DNA from: Thermosynechococcaceae cyanobacterium MS004
Lineage (GTDB): Bacteria; Cyanobacteriota; Cyanobacteriia; Thermosynechococcales; Thermosynechococcaceae
Assembly (NCBI GenBank): GCA_022402525.1
Contig: JAKRSB010000085.1
Location: 1-64,000, forward strand
DNA length: 64,000 nucleotides
Direction: 5' to 3'
Shown: piece after piece, positions 19,218 through 29,882 of the stretch
Position numbering within the stretch: the stretch's first letter is position 1
Layout: the number at the start of each line of letters is the position of its first letter
The notes under the pieces: model-generated
The model's database searches: none
Told to the model about the DNA's origin: nothing
The model's input: the letters and a program-made list of their open reading frames with translations, nothing else
Translations under genes and position numbers: made by a program

Positions 19218-20369
19218 ATGCACAACATTCTCGGCAGTGGTGCCAAGCTTCCGATTCATCGACTATTGCTGATCGCGCCCTTTTTTCTGTGGGGCACGGC
19301 AATGGTGGCCATGAAGGGGGTGATGGCGGAGACGAGTCCCTTCTTTGTCGGGGCGCTGCGGATTATGCCAGCAGGAATTTTGGTCATTCTGGCGGCGCTC
19401 TGGTTGGGGCGATCGCAGCCGAGGGGTTGGCTGGCCTGGTTCTGGATCACTTTGTTTGCCCTGGTAGACGGCACGCTGTTTCAGGGCTTTTTGGTGACGG
19501 GACTCTCCCGGACGGGCGCTGGGCTGGGTTCTGTCATGATTGACTCGCAGCCCTTGGCGGTGGCGCTGTTGGCGTGGCTGCTCTACGGCGAGCAGGTCAG
19601 GGTTTGGGGCTGGATCGGCCTTTTGGTGGGAATTGCGGGCATTAGCTGTATTGGCCTGCCGGACGAGCTAATCCTAGGGCTGTTCAGTGGCGACGGGGCG
19701 GCGCTGTCCCTAGTCAATTTTGCTGGGGTGGGTAAGCTCGGGTTCGGTGAATTCGGGACTCTCGTGCAGTCCTGGTTTAGTCGTGGCGAAAGCTGGATGC
19801 TGCTGGCCGCACTCTCGATGGCGATCGGGACAGTGATGATTCAGCGCGTCAGCCGCTATGTGGATCCGCTGATGGCGACGGGCTGGCACATGCTGTTGGG
19901 TGGGCTGCCCCTGGTGATTTCCTCTGCAATCTGGGAGCAAAACCAGTGGCAGGACTTGAGCCTGAATAGCTGGCTGGCGATGGGCTACTCGACGGTCTTT
20001 GGCAGCGCGATCGCCTATGGGTTATTTTTCTATTTTGCCTCTCAGGGCAACCTGACCAGCCTGAGCGCGCTGACGTTTCTGACGCCCGTATTTGCGCTGA
20101 TCTTTGGGAACTGGTTTTTGGCAGAGGTCTTAAGTCCCATTCAGTTTGGTGGGGTATGCCTCACGCTCGTGAGTATTTATCTGGTGAACCAGCGCGATCG
20201 CCTACCTATGCTGTGGGGCACCAGAAAGCCTCCGACAGCCCCCGAAGCGAAAGACTCAGCCCTGAACCCTGAGTTCGCCCCAGAATTTACTCCAGAATTT
20301 ACCCCAGAATTTATTCCAGACCTCGCTGCACCCGCCAACCCAGCGCAAGCTAGCACCCTAGACCCATAG
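19218..20369 (+). CDS. DMT superfamily (EamA) transporter
   Basis: 383 residues with ten hydrophobic helices arranged as two EamA halves: the first includes W-G-T-A-M-V-A-M-K-G, the second begins around S-W-M-L-L-A-A-L-S-M-A and ends Q-F-G-G-V-C-L-T-L-V-S-I-Y. Such proteins export or exchange metabolites across the inner membrane; the substrate is not predictable. The C-terminus carries an additional tail with 4-residue repeats P-E-F-(A/T), coded by a 12-bp tandem repeat (about 20269-20318). The start at ATG 19218 leaves a short N-terminus before the first helix. Confidence 0.9.
   Translation: MHNILGSGAKLPIHRLLLIAPFFLWGTAMVAMKGVMAETSPFFVGALRIMPAGILVILAALWLGRSQPRGWLAWFWITLFALVDGTLFQGFLVTGLSRTGAGLGSVMIDSQPLAVALLAWLLYGEQVRVWGWIGLLVGIAGISCIGLPDELILGLFSGDGAALSLVNFAGVGKLGFGEFGTLVQSWFSRGESWMLLAALSMAIGTVMIQRVSRYVDPLMATGWHMLLGGLPLVISSAIWEQNQWQDLSLNSWLAMGYSTVFGSAIAYGLFFYFASQGNLTSLSALTFLTPVFALIFGNWFLAEVLSPIQFGGVCLTLVSIYLVNQRDRLPMLWGTRKPPTAPEAKDSALNPEFAPEFTPEFTPEFIPDLAAPANPAQASTLDP
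20269..20318. repeat. 12-bp in-frame tandem repeat at the end of the DMT gene
   Basis: Units of GAATTTACTCCA type are repeated about four times and encode P-E-F-T repeats. The unit length keeps the reading frame. Confidence 0.8.
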
Positions 20370-20499
20370 GGAGGCTGTTTTAGTTTGTTATTCTCATACA
20401 AAAGAGCGCTCTAGACCAAGACGTTAGAAATTAGATTCTAGAGAATTAGACAGTTAGAACAATTAGACATTAAAGATAAATCAAAGGTTAAGAGCGACA

Positions 20500-21330
20500 A
20501 TGAGTGAAATGACTCGCCGTCAGTTTGTGACAACGGCTACCCTAGCCGCCGGATTTGCGATCGCAGTGCGACCCGTTTCAGCTTCAGTCATACGGACCAG
20601 TGCGGAAGGGCTATTGGCTGGCCCCGTCAAGATTCCAGTGGGCAGCACCGAGATTCCGGCCTATCGCGCCCAGCCTGCCACGGGCAGCAATTTCCCCATT
20701 ATTTTGGTGATTCAAGAAATTTTTGGGGTACATGAGCATATCCAAGACGTTGCACGGCGCCTTGCAAAGCTGGGCTACTTGGCGATCGCACCGGAGCTTT
20801 TTGTCCGTCAAGGGGATGTCTCAAAGCTCACCAGCATTCGGAAAATTCGTCCCATTGTAGCCAAGGTGCCCGATTCTCAAGTCTTTGCAGACCTGGACGC
20901 AACCATTGCCTGGGCGGTCAAATCTTCCGGCGGCAACCCAGACCGCATTGGCATCACCGGATTTTGCTGGGGAGGACGTATCACCTGGCTCTATGCCGCC
21001 CACAACCCTAAGGTTAAGGCTGGCGTTGCTTGGTATGGGAGGCTGGTGGACAAAGTGACCGCTACAACACCTAAACATCCGGTGGATATTGCCCCCACCC
21101 TCAAGGTGCCAGTTCTAGGGCTGTATGCCAGTGAAGACTCGGGAATTCCGGTGAGCACCGTCGAAATCATGCGTGATCGCCTCAAGCAAGGGTCTAGTCC
21201 TTCTAAAATCCTGGTGTATTCCGGCATGCCCCATGCGTTTTTTGCAGACTATCGCTCTACCTATCGGGAAGCAGCGGCCAAGGATGGCTGGAAGCAACTT
21301 CAGGCTTGGTTTAAAACTTATGGGGTTTAG
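20500..21330 (+). CDS. Dienelactone hydrolase family protein with Tat-type signal
   Basis: An alpha/beta hydrolase of 276 residues. The N-terminus has a twin-arginine motif (T-R-R-Q-F-V-T-T) followed by a hydrophobic stretch ([11 protein letters not shown]), suggesting export through the Tat system. The catalytic triad of the family can be read: Cys in G-F-C-W-G-G, Asp in A-S-E-D-S-G, His in [17 protein letters not shown] is the conserved loop near the oxyanion hole. The natural substrate is unknown; most cyanobacterial homologues are annotated only as carboxymethylenebutenolidase-like. No linked catabolic genes are present. Confidence 0.9.
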   Translation: MSEMTRRQFVTTATLAAGFAIAVRPVSASVIRTSAEGLLAGPVKIPVGSTEIPAYRAQPATGSNFPIILVIQEIFGVHEHIQDVARRLAKLGYLAIAPELFVRQGDVSKLTSIRKIRPIVAKVPDSQVFADLDATIAWAVKSSGGNPDRIGITGFCWGGRITWLYAAHNPKVKAGVAWYGRLVDKVTATTPKHPVDIAPTLKVPVLGLYASEDSGIPVSTVEIMRDRLKQGSSPSKILVYSGMPHAFFADYRSTYREAAAKDGWKQLQAWFKTYGV

Positions 21331-21338
21331 GGATTCGC

Positions 21339-21405
21339 GCTTTTGAGCGTGAGCTTAAACGTTAGTTTGAGCATTTACTAGGCTGCGCTTTTAACGCTCA
21401 AAAGC
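21339..21405. repeat. 12-bp perfect inverted repeat between convergent genes
   Basis: GCTTTTGAGCGT at 21339-21350 and its exact complement ACGCTCAAAAGC at 21394-21405, with about 43 bases between. It sits between the 3' ends of the hydrolase gene and the gene at 21415, where a bidirectional terminator is expected. The long loop and lack of a T-run make that role uncertain. Confidence 0.6.
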
Positions 21406-21414
21406 TTACCAAGC

Positions 21415-21735
21415 CTAAAGCGCTTCAAAAGTGCCGATGAATCCGCTGAGCGCCATAGAGCGCTCGATAAATTCTTCAGCATCGTTGACGTTTTCAAGCT
21501 CGTATTCCATGATGCGGCGCTCATCTCCCTTCATTTTTTTTGAAGATAGAGTGGTGGCTGCATACTGGGCGGCGATCGCCTTAAACGCCACGGCATGATT
21601 GCCCCAGCTTTCAGCGGAGCACTGAATCGTCACTTTCCACATGGGCTTATTGTCTACGTAGGGATCTTCAAGGTCTTCTTCAACTATTGTCTCATTGCAG
21701 ATGTGCCACTGCAGAGAACGCTGCAAGTCATTCAT
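21415..21735 (-). CDS. Conserved hypothetical protein
   Basis: 106 residues, acidic, no membrane segment or signal. The sequence is protein-like throughout (aromatic and charged residues spaced as in a small alpha/beta domain, with E-E-D-L-E-D-P-Y and M-E-Y-E-L-E-N-V-N). I do not recognise a named family. ATG at 21735 is preferred over the TTG just before it. It is upstream of and divergent from the initiator tRNA. Confidence 0.7.
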   Translation of the reverse strand: MNDLQRSLQWHICNETIVEEDLEDPYVDNKPMWKVTIQCSAESWGNHAVAFKAIAAQYAATTLSSKKMKGDERRIMEYELENVNDAEEFIERSMALSGFIGTFEAL

Positions 21736-21771
21736 CAACAGATCTTCGAGCCAATCATTTCAAATAGTGGG

Positions 21772-21800
21772 TTGCTATTTCAAAACTCTTGAGTTATGCT
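21772..21800 (+). promoter_or_regulatory. Sigma70-type promoter of the initiator tRNA gene
   Basis: TTGCTA (21772-21777), 17-base spacer, TATGCT (21795-21800). Transcription would begin about 21807, a few bases before the mature tRNA 5' end. Confidence 0.6.
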
Positions 21801-21812
21801 AGGAAAGCGCAA

Positions 21813-21889
<77 letters not shown>

Positions 21890-21920
21890 CTCAACGATGC
21901 AGAAGCATAAAACAATGTTC

Positions 21921-21957
21921 AAAGCACTCTCTAAATTAGAGGGTGCTTTGTTTTTTA
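21921..21957 (+). terminator. Rho-independent terminator of the tRNA gene
   Basis: A stem AAAGCACTCTCTAA / TTAGAGGGTGCTTT (one G-T pair, tiny loop) is followed by GTTTTTT. Confidence 0.85.
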
Positions 21958-22010
21958 AGGTCTTATGGACTCGGTTAGCCCTGGATGCATGCGTTCGCTC
22001 ATTGGGTTGA

Positions 22011-22078
22011 AACCTCTTGCCCCAAAAAACTTGCCCGAAGGCGAGAAACTTCAACGGTTGGATTCTTCCTTGCGCCTG
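22011..22078. repeat. Possible degraded copy of the MITE-like element
   Basis: CCCCAAA...CCCGAAGGCGAGAAACTT...GGTTGGATTCTT follows the same order as the interior of the three intact elements (CCCCAAA...CCCAAAGGCGAGGGGCTT...GGTTGATTTTT) over about 65 bases. The inverted ends are not recognisable. Judged by eye only. Confidence 0.4.
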
Positions 22079-22154
22079 TGCGCTCTTATATTGTTGCCTT
22101 TGCCGCGTTTGTATCGTTATGGCATCGGTTCTGACAGAGAATTCGGTATTCTGA

Positions 22155-24601
<2,447 letters not shown>

Positions 24602-24669
24602 GAATACTCCAAGGTCAGTTCAACGAAAGCAGCACCGCTTCGTATTTTGCCATGAAAAAACTTGCCATG

Positions 24670-24693
24670 AAAAAACCCGGCAAAGACCGGGTC
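24670..24693 (-). terminator. Rho-independent terminator for the gene at 24734
   Basis: On the minus strand, CCCGG-TCTTTG-CCGGG followed by TTTTTT, located about 40 bases after the stop of the membrane-protein gene. Confidence 0.8.
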
Positions 24694-24733
24694 TTGAATC
24701 TATCCATGAATGATCTCTCAACGGAGGGATGCC

Positions 24734-25111
24734 CTAGACGGAAGGGCGATCGCAGGTGAGGGGGCAAGCTGCGTAAACCGATTTTTGTCTCGGCGCGCCT
24801 TGGCCACTATGCCATCTCAACCATGAAACTTGGTGAGGATGAATCCCCTTAACCGTCAGCATGCCGGCCCCAAACAAAATAGCGAGGACGTTGGCACAGA
24901 GGATACCACCCGCCACAATAAAGACCGCACTCATCGGCAAAATCGCCTGGAGTGAAATCGCAAACAGTGACCCGATGGTCAAAATCAAGAACACAACTGG
25001 AAAACCGACAACCAACCAGCACACCGTTAAGACAAACGTCCAAATCAAGAAACTCTTTACAGTCATCAGCAACTGTTGTTCTTGAAGTCTTTCAGCTTTT
25101 GCTAATGTCAT
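24734..25111 (-). CDS. Small conserved membrane protein, unknown function
   Basis: 125 residues. Two or three hydrophobic helices (F-L-I-W-T-F-V-L-T-V-C-W-L-V-V-G-F-P, A-V-F-I-V-A-G-G-I-L-C-A-N-V-L-A-I) between a short charged N-terminus and a polar C-terminal tail with two Cys. A strong Shine-Dalgarno (GGGAGGG) precedes the ATG and a terminator follows, so the gene is very likely expressed. Family not recognised. Confidence 0.75.
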   Translation of the reverse strand: MTLAKAERLQEQQLLMTVKSFLIWTFVLTVCWLVVGFPVVFLILTIGSLFAISLQAILPMSAVFIVAGGILCANVLAILFGAGMLTVKGIHPHQVSWLRWHSGQGAPRQKSVYAACPLTCDRPSV

Positions 25112-25776
25112 TTGTTCAGCCCTCCCGCTAAAGGTGTTACTTAAAATCTTGAAACCGCTAAATCTGGAGCTGTCTCTAAACCAATAATCTTTTGAATCAA
25201 TTTTTCTCAGTATATGAATACTTCACTGAAAATGAATAGTTTGTTATCAATGTTTACATGGGGCCTAAAGTGAAGTCCTGTAGCCCACCCCATTTGCTTC
25301 GTTGAGCTATGTCGCTGAGCGATGAAAAGTAGGCCCAATCAAGGATTGATTTACTATACTCCGCCTCTACTTCTTGAATTTTAAGGCTGAAATACTCCGT
25401 ATTTATACTTATTTTGGCTGTCTCTAAAATGAGCAGCATTTAGTTACAAAACTTCGTTAAAGCCTCTCAGAATTTTCCTGTCAAAGAATAATGTTGTGGG
25501 TCAGAGATTCAGGCTGAGCGATCAAAACAGTTCGGTTCAAAAAAGAGAATACTCTCGTCTGGGCGTTCGTTTAGGGCTGATCAAGGTGCCTCCTCGCTCT
25601 GAGCAAACTAAAAACAAGCAGACTGAAGATTCGTTAAAAAAACTTGATATGGATCGAGGTATCCGACTTTTGCCCGTTAAGGTGTTCTTCAAAGCCCGAC
25701 TTTTGCCGACTGACAATCCGATCTGCCGTTATTTAAGCTATGGGCGCAGAGGCAAAGGAAGGAGTAGTCTGCGCCC
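25112..25776. other. Long intergenic region, no gene recognised
   Basis: 665 bases, AT-richer than the flanks. Short frames on both strands (for example 61 codons at 25254-25439 minus and 131 codons from 25496 plus) have no ribosome-binding site, no family features and, for the latter, overlap the start of a better gene. It may contain decayed sequence. Confidence 0.5.
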
Positions 25777-26793
25777 ATGGTCAACATCATTCAAATGGTT
25801 TCTCGGTCGGGCTCTCAGGGAGGGCTGTTTAAGGACGATTCCACCATCAATCCCGGCTTTAGGCAAACCCATCAGCAGCTCCAAAGACTGATTCAGCAGT
25901 ATCTCAATCAGCGTGTACTTTGCGATCGACTAGAAGACTTACCCCGTCAGTTCCAGGTCGCCCAGCCTCGCCCTTGGCGGCCCATCCACTGGAAAAGTAT
26001 TGATGCCTCTCAGATTGTGGGCATTGACCCCCTGATTTTTATTGCCATCCTTGCGGGAGCTGCCGATACAGAACACCCCATTCGGGACTATACCCAAACC
26101 AGCCGCCAGTATCTTGCGCCCCTGCATCCGGCTATGGCGAAGTTTGTCGGCGGCACCACAGATGCCCAGGGCACCTTATTAGAGCCAGGACTATGGGAAA
26201 AAGAGGAGCGTCAGCACTCCCCTGCCCTGCAAAAGCTCTATACCCAGTTCACCGGACTCAAGCTGCGCGTCGTCCCCCATGAGGCGCGGTCCTATCAGCC
26301 CTTCGCCAACCCAGAGCTTGATCTCTACCACCACGGACTGCATCGCATTGCCACAGAATATGGCGCAACCTGTCTCTACCTCTGGCTGACTGCTCATAGC
26401 GTTGGCCAACTGCGTGCCGTTTTTGAAGAGCTGCTCATTGATGAAATTAACCACATGACCAAGTTTTGGGGCTATGGACGGTGGGCGTACCCCAGCGTCT
26501 CTTGCTTCAACCTGCTCAACGCTCTACTCTCTAAAGCCCTCACTAAAATCTGGCACAGAGAGGCCAGCAGCCTCCTGCATACCCTGAGGCGCATGACACA
26601 AGTGCTGCACTGGGAAGCTTGGTCTTTCAAGCACAAAGCAACCTTCCTCTGGACGCTCATCCTGTCCCTACAGCAGATGTATCAGTGGAGTCACAGTCTA
26701 TCCCCTGAATACTTAGAGTCCCTCTTTGGTCGGCCTCATCAGTCTGAAGCCCAAGCCCCTTCTGAAGCCCAAGACCCTAAGTTCAGATCCTAA
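25777..26793 (+). CDS. Ferritin-like diiron-type protein, unknown function
   Basis: 338 residues, mainly helical. Two E-x-x-H motifs are visible: E-E-R-Q-H (about 147-151, in W-E-K-E-E-R-Q-H) and D-E-I-N-H (about 226-230, preceded by F-E-E-L-L-I), in the arrangement of a four-helix diiron carboxylate site. The domain is flanked by a Gln/Arg-rich N-terminal part and a helical, Trp-rich C-terminal part with F-W-G-Y-G-R-W. I recognise the ferritin-like type but not a characterised family, so it could be an oxidase, oxygenase or storage-type protein. The C-terminus ends in S-E-A-Q repeats. It lies 45 nt before uppS in the same direction. The exact start is uncertain (25777 or 25795). Confidence 0.75.
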   Translation: MVNIIQMVSRSGSQGGLFKDDSTINPGFRQTHQQLQRLIQQYLNQRVLCDRLEDLPRQFQVAQPRPWRPIHWKSIDASQIVGIDPLIFIAILAGAADTEHPIRDYTQTSRQYLAPLHPAMAKFVGGTTDAQGTLLEPGLWEKEERQHSPALQKLYTQFTGLKLRVVPHEARSYQPFANPELDLYHHGLHRIATEYGATCLYLWLTAHSVGQLRAVFEELLIDEINHMTKFWGYGRWAYPSVSCFNLLNALLSKALTKIWHREASSLLHTLRRMTQVLHWEAWSFKHKATFLWTLILSLQQMYQWSHSLSPEYLESLFGRPHQSEAQAPSEAQDPKFRS

Positions 26794-26838
26794 AGCCATC
26801 CTTAACCGCCCATACCCCTAATCAAATTACCAACCGCC

Positions 26839-27603
26839 ATGATCGAGACTTATTCTTTAGCACAACTGCCTGCTGACCTTAGCCCTCACACATTGCCGAA
26901 ACATATCGCAGTCATTATGGATGGAAACGGTCGCTGGGCGAAGTCGCGGGGGTTTCCGCGCATTGCGGGGCATCGTCAGGGAGCCAAGACCCTCAAGGCG
27001 CTTTTGCGCTGCTGTAAAGATTGGGGGATTCCAGCCCTCACGGCCTACGCTTTTTCCACAGAAAACTGGCAGCGCCCGCTTCAGGAAGTTGAATTTCTAA
27101 TGCGGCTCTTTGAGCGTCTACTCCAGCGAGAGCTAGACGAAATGATTCGAGAAGGGGTGAAAATTTCTTTTGTGGGCAATCTGTCCGCATTGAGCGAGTC
27201 TTTGCAGCATCAGATCGAGCGTGCCGTCAACACCACCGCTCACAACCAAGCGGTTCACCTGACGATCGCCATGAACTACGGGAGCCGAGCTGAGCTAACC
27301 CAGGTCTGTCGGCGCATTGCGGAACAGGTGCAGCAGGGACAGCTCCAGGTGCAGGCCGTGAATGAGGCGCTGATTGAGGAGCACCTTTATACCGCTGGCA
27401 GCCCTGACCCCGATCTGTTAATTCGCACCAGCGGGGAACAGCGCGTGAGCAATTACTTACTCTGGCAGTTGGCCTATACAGAGCTTTATTTTACCGATAC
27501 CCTCTGGCCAGACTTTGACCGCGCTGCCCTGCATCAGGCTCTGATATATTTCCAAGGCCGCGATCGCCGTTTTGGCAAAATTCCGTCCTCTCTCTCTGCC
27601 TAG
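26839..27603 (+). CDS. uppS: Isoprenyl transferase (undecaprenyl diphosphate synthase)
   Basis: Cis-prenyltransferase making the C55 lipid carrier for peptidoglycan and other polymers. Motifs: [10 protein letters not shown] (Asp for the pyrophosphate/Mg), F-S-T-E-N-W-x-R-P, and the C-terminal [15 protein letters not shown]. 254 residues, typical. Possibly co-transcribed with the ferritin-like gene upstream. Confidence 0.96.
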   Translation: MIETYSLAQLPADLSPHTLPKHIAVIMDGNGRWAKSRGFPRIAGHRQGAKTLKALLRCCKDWGIPALTAYAFSTENWQRPLQEVEFLMRLFERLLQRELDEMIREGVKISFVGNLSALSESLQHQIERAVNTTAHNQAVHLTIAMNYGSRAELTQVCRRIAEQVQQGQLQVQAVNEALIEEHLYTAGSPDPDLLIRTSGEQRVSNYLLWQLAYTELYFTDTLWPDFDRAALHQALIYFQGRDRRFGKIPSSLSA

Positions 27604-27616
27604 CCCCAAATTTAGC

Positions 27617-28297
27617 TTAGGACTGCTCTAAAGCTGTGTCTGTGAGAGTAGCGCCTGTGAGAGTAGTGTCCGTAAGAGTAGTGCCTGTGAGACAAGCTCC
27701 CGTCAACTCAGTGCCACTTAGGTTTGCTCCCTCTAGTTCGGCACAGAGTAAATTGGTGCGTACTAGGGTTGCTCCGGCAAGGTTGGCCCCGCGCAGGTCA
27801 GCTTCTTCTAGGTTTGCCTCCGTAAGCACCGCGCCTTGGAGATTCGCCATCCGCAGATCCGCACCGCGCAGATTCACGCCGCTGAGGTTGGCCCCGCGCA
27901 GGTCAGCTTGGCGTAGGTCTACACCCTGAAAATTCACGCTCATTGCGTTTGCGCCGCACAGAGAGGCTCCCGCAAAATTTGCCTGGTGGGGATTAACACC
28001 CATTAGGTTCGCACCCCGCAGATTAGCGCCCCGCAGATCCGCCTTGACCAAAACGGCCTGCATCAAGTTTGCGCCCCAGAGGTTTGCACGCAGGTCAGCG
28101 CCCGTTAGCTGTGCGCCCATGAGATTAGCGCCTTCCAGATAGGCTCTTTCTAAATTGGTGCCTTCAAGATTTGCGCCCACGAGCTTCGCGCCTGCGAGGT
28201 TTGCCCCCGCAAGGTTGATCCCCGCCAAGTCCGCTTCTTCCAGGTTGGCTCCTGCGAGTGCCTTTAGCTCACCTTTGCGAATCAACTCAAGCTCCAT
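27617..28297 (-). CDS. Pentapeptide repeat protein
   Basis: 226 residues built almost wholly from A-(N/D)-L-x-x pentapeptides (about 40 units), which should fold as a right-handed quadrilateral beta-helix. Function is unknown; some relatives mimic DNA or bind partner proteins. The start is preceded by TAGGAG and overlaps the last 11 nt of the DICT gene, so the two are translationally coupled. The 15-bp periodicity of the gene also creates a long meaningless frame on the opposite strand. Confidence 0.93.
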   Translation of the reverse strand: MELELIRKGELKALAGANLEEADLAGINLAGANLAGAKLVGANLEGTNLERAYLEGANLMGAQLTGADLRANLWGANLMQAVLVKADLRGANLRGANLMGVNPHQANFAGASLCGANAMSVNFQGVDLRQADLRGANLSGVNLRGADLRMANLQGAVLTEANLEEADLRGANLAGATLVRTNLLCAELEGANLSGTELTGACLTGTTLTDTTLTGATLTDTALEQS

Positions 28298-29720
28298 GGG
28301 TGGCTCCTATTGATTGCAAGGGTAGGGGCTGATCTTCCGTGGGCAATGCATCCAGCAGCCACAGGCCGTTGGTCAACTTAGGAGCCTGAACGACCAGTCC
28401 CATGCCCTGACTCAGCCCCGACACCAGGAGGGTCAATACCTCAACCAGTTTTGGATCCCAGCGATCGCCTGATTCCTGCTGACAGGTAGCCAAAGCCGAC
28501 TCCAGCCGAGCCAGCCATTTTTCCTTGAGGGTGACATCATGGCCGTAGGGCGGCTCCACGGAGCCGATGAGCCCCTGAAAATAAGCGGCCAACCCTAAAA
28601 TTCTGGACTCCAGGGGGATATCATCCGCCGCAAGCCCCGCAGGCCCACCCATGCCATTCCACCATTCCGTTTGGTGGGTCATAATTTGCGCCACGGCCCG
28701 CAGCCTTGGCATGGTTCGCAGCGCTTGCGCCCCCGGCAGGAGGGCACAGCTCAGGGGACAGGCTGGATAGGCGCCTTGGGCATCCGGCTTAGACGGCTCC
28801 AGAATACTTTCAGCACCCTGCAATGGCCCTAGTCGATGCAGTAAACCCGTCAAATGCAAGCGCTTAAGCTGCCAAGCCGGAAGATCGAGGAGCTGCCCTA
28901 TCATTTCGGCGAGGGCGGCAACCTCTACGGGGGCTTTTTCATGCTCTGGCGACATTAGGTCAATAATTTGCGCCATGCGCAGAAAAGCCTGAAGTTCGTT
29001 GGAGAGCAAATTATGATCTAGAAAATCATTTTGACTAGACACTCGGCCCAGGTTTTTCTGGCCTTCCTGAAGGTAGGTCACAACCTTAGAGACAACCTCC
29101 TCCAAAAGCTGGGGGGGAACCTGCGATCGCGCAGAGTCGATCTGGTTGAGCTGCTGTCGAAGACGGATCTGTAGCGGAAGGTCGTAGCTGCCAATATGAT
29201 CAATGGCGAGATGCATCACCTCTTTGACGAGATCTGCCTCAAAAGTCCAAAACCCATAAAACTTGCGCTGGAGGTCATCTTGGGGGAGACCATCCCTCCC
29301 GTAGTCGGCCTCAGACAACTCCTGGCAAAGTACCATCGCAGAATAAGTAGGAGCCAGAATCATGAGATGCCACTCTTGCGCCACCGGATCTTCCGGCGTT
29401 AGCTCAACCAGCGCCACATTGTCGCACTGGCTGGTAGGGTGCTCCCCAAACCCTGTATCCCCAGACGCCAGAATCACAATCTGCTGAGCAGCGTTGGCCA
29501 TTTCACGGTAGCGATCGGCTTCCTGTAGATACCATTTCCCGCGCTGGAACGCCGTAATAATCAGAGGCTGACTGTCACAGGCCAGAGTGTAGTCTTCTAG
29601 GGCATGACAGAGCGCGACCAGAGTATTTTTGTAGTAGACACCCAAGCTCAGGGGACGCTGAGAAGATTGGCTAGGATGGTGCGCTGCCGAGAGCTTTTGG
29701 AGAATGGAGCCGTCTAGCAT
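28287..29720 (-). CDS. DICT sensory domain protein with degenerate HD-GYP-like C-terminus
   Basis: 477 residues. Residues about 15-160 match the DICT domain, a sensory domain found next to GGDEF, HD-GYP and two-component modules (segments S-L-G-V-Y-Y-K-N-T-L, I-T-A-F-Q-R-G-K-W-Y). The C-terminal half resembles an HD-GYP domain, with L-L-H-R-L-G in place of the HD pair and H-Q-T-E-W-W-N-G-M-G-G-P-A-G-L in place of H-H-E-x-W-D-G-x-G-Y-P. Since the HD and GYP residues are altered, phosphodiesterase activity is doubtful and a binding role is more likely. Coupled to the downstream pentapeptide gene. Confidence 0.8.
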   Translation of the reverse strand: MLDGSILQKLSAAHHPSQSSQRPLSLGVYYKNTLVALCHALEDYTLACDSQPLIITAFQRGKWYLQEADRYREMANAAQQIVILASGDTGFGEHPTSQCDNVALVELTPEDPVAQEWHLMILAPTYSAMVLCQELSEADYGRDGLPQDDLQRKFYGFWTFEADLVKEVMHLAIDHIGSYDLPLQIRLRQQLNQIDSARSQVPPQLLEEVVSKVVTYLQEGQKNLGRVSSQNDFLDHNLLSNELQAFLRMAQIIDLMSPEHEKAPVEVAALAEMIGQLLDLPAWQLKRLHLTGLLHRLGPLQGAESILEPSKPDAQGAYPACPLSCALLPGAQALRTMPRLRAVAQIMTHQTEWWNGMGGPAGLAADDIPLESRILGLAAYFQGLIGSVEPPYGHDVTLKEKWLARLESALATCQQESGDRWDPKLVEVLTLLVSGLSQGMGLVVQAPKLTNGLWLLDALPTEDQPLPLQSIGATHGA

Positions 29721-29882
29721 GATGGAGCTGAGTTGCCATAACGTGGGTTTACTAAAGCAGAGTTAAAAAGTGCATTTATAAAGATTTCAGACAAGATTCA
29801 GAGAAGATGCAGACAACGTTTAATACTCGTCCAAAATACATCGGACTAAAACTAAACTACCCAGGCTGGGAATGCGCCATCT

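Noticed and set aside
25254-25439. 61-codon minus-strand frame
   Set aside because: AT-rich, no start signal, no recognisable features; it cannot be told from chance.
25496-25891. 131-codon plus-strand frame
   Set aside because: No ribosome-binding site or family features, and it overlaps the start of the ferritin-like gene by over 100 bases.
27636-27929. 97-codon plus-strand frame with V-R-V-(A/V) repeats
   Set aside because: It is the shadow of the pentapeptide-repeat gene, whose 15-bp periodicity keeps other frames open.
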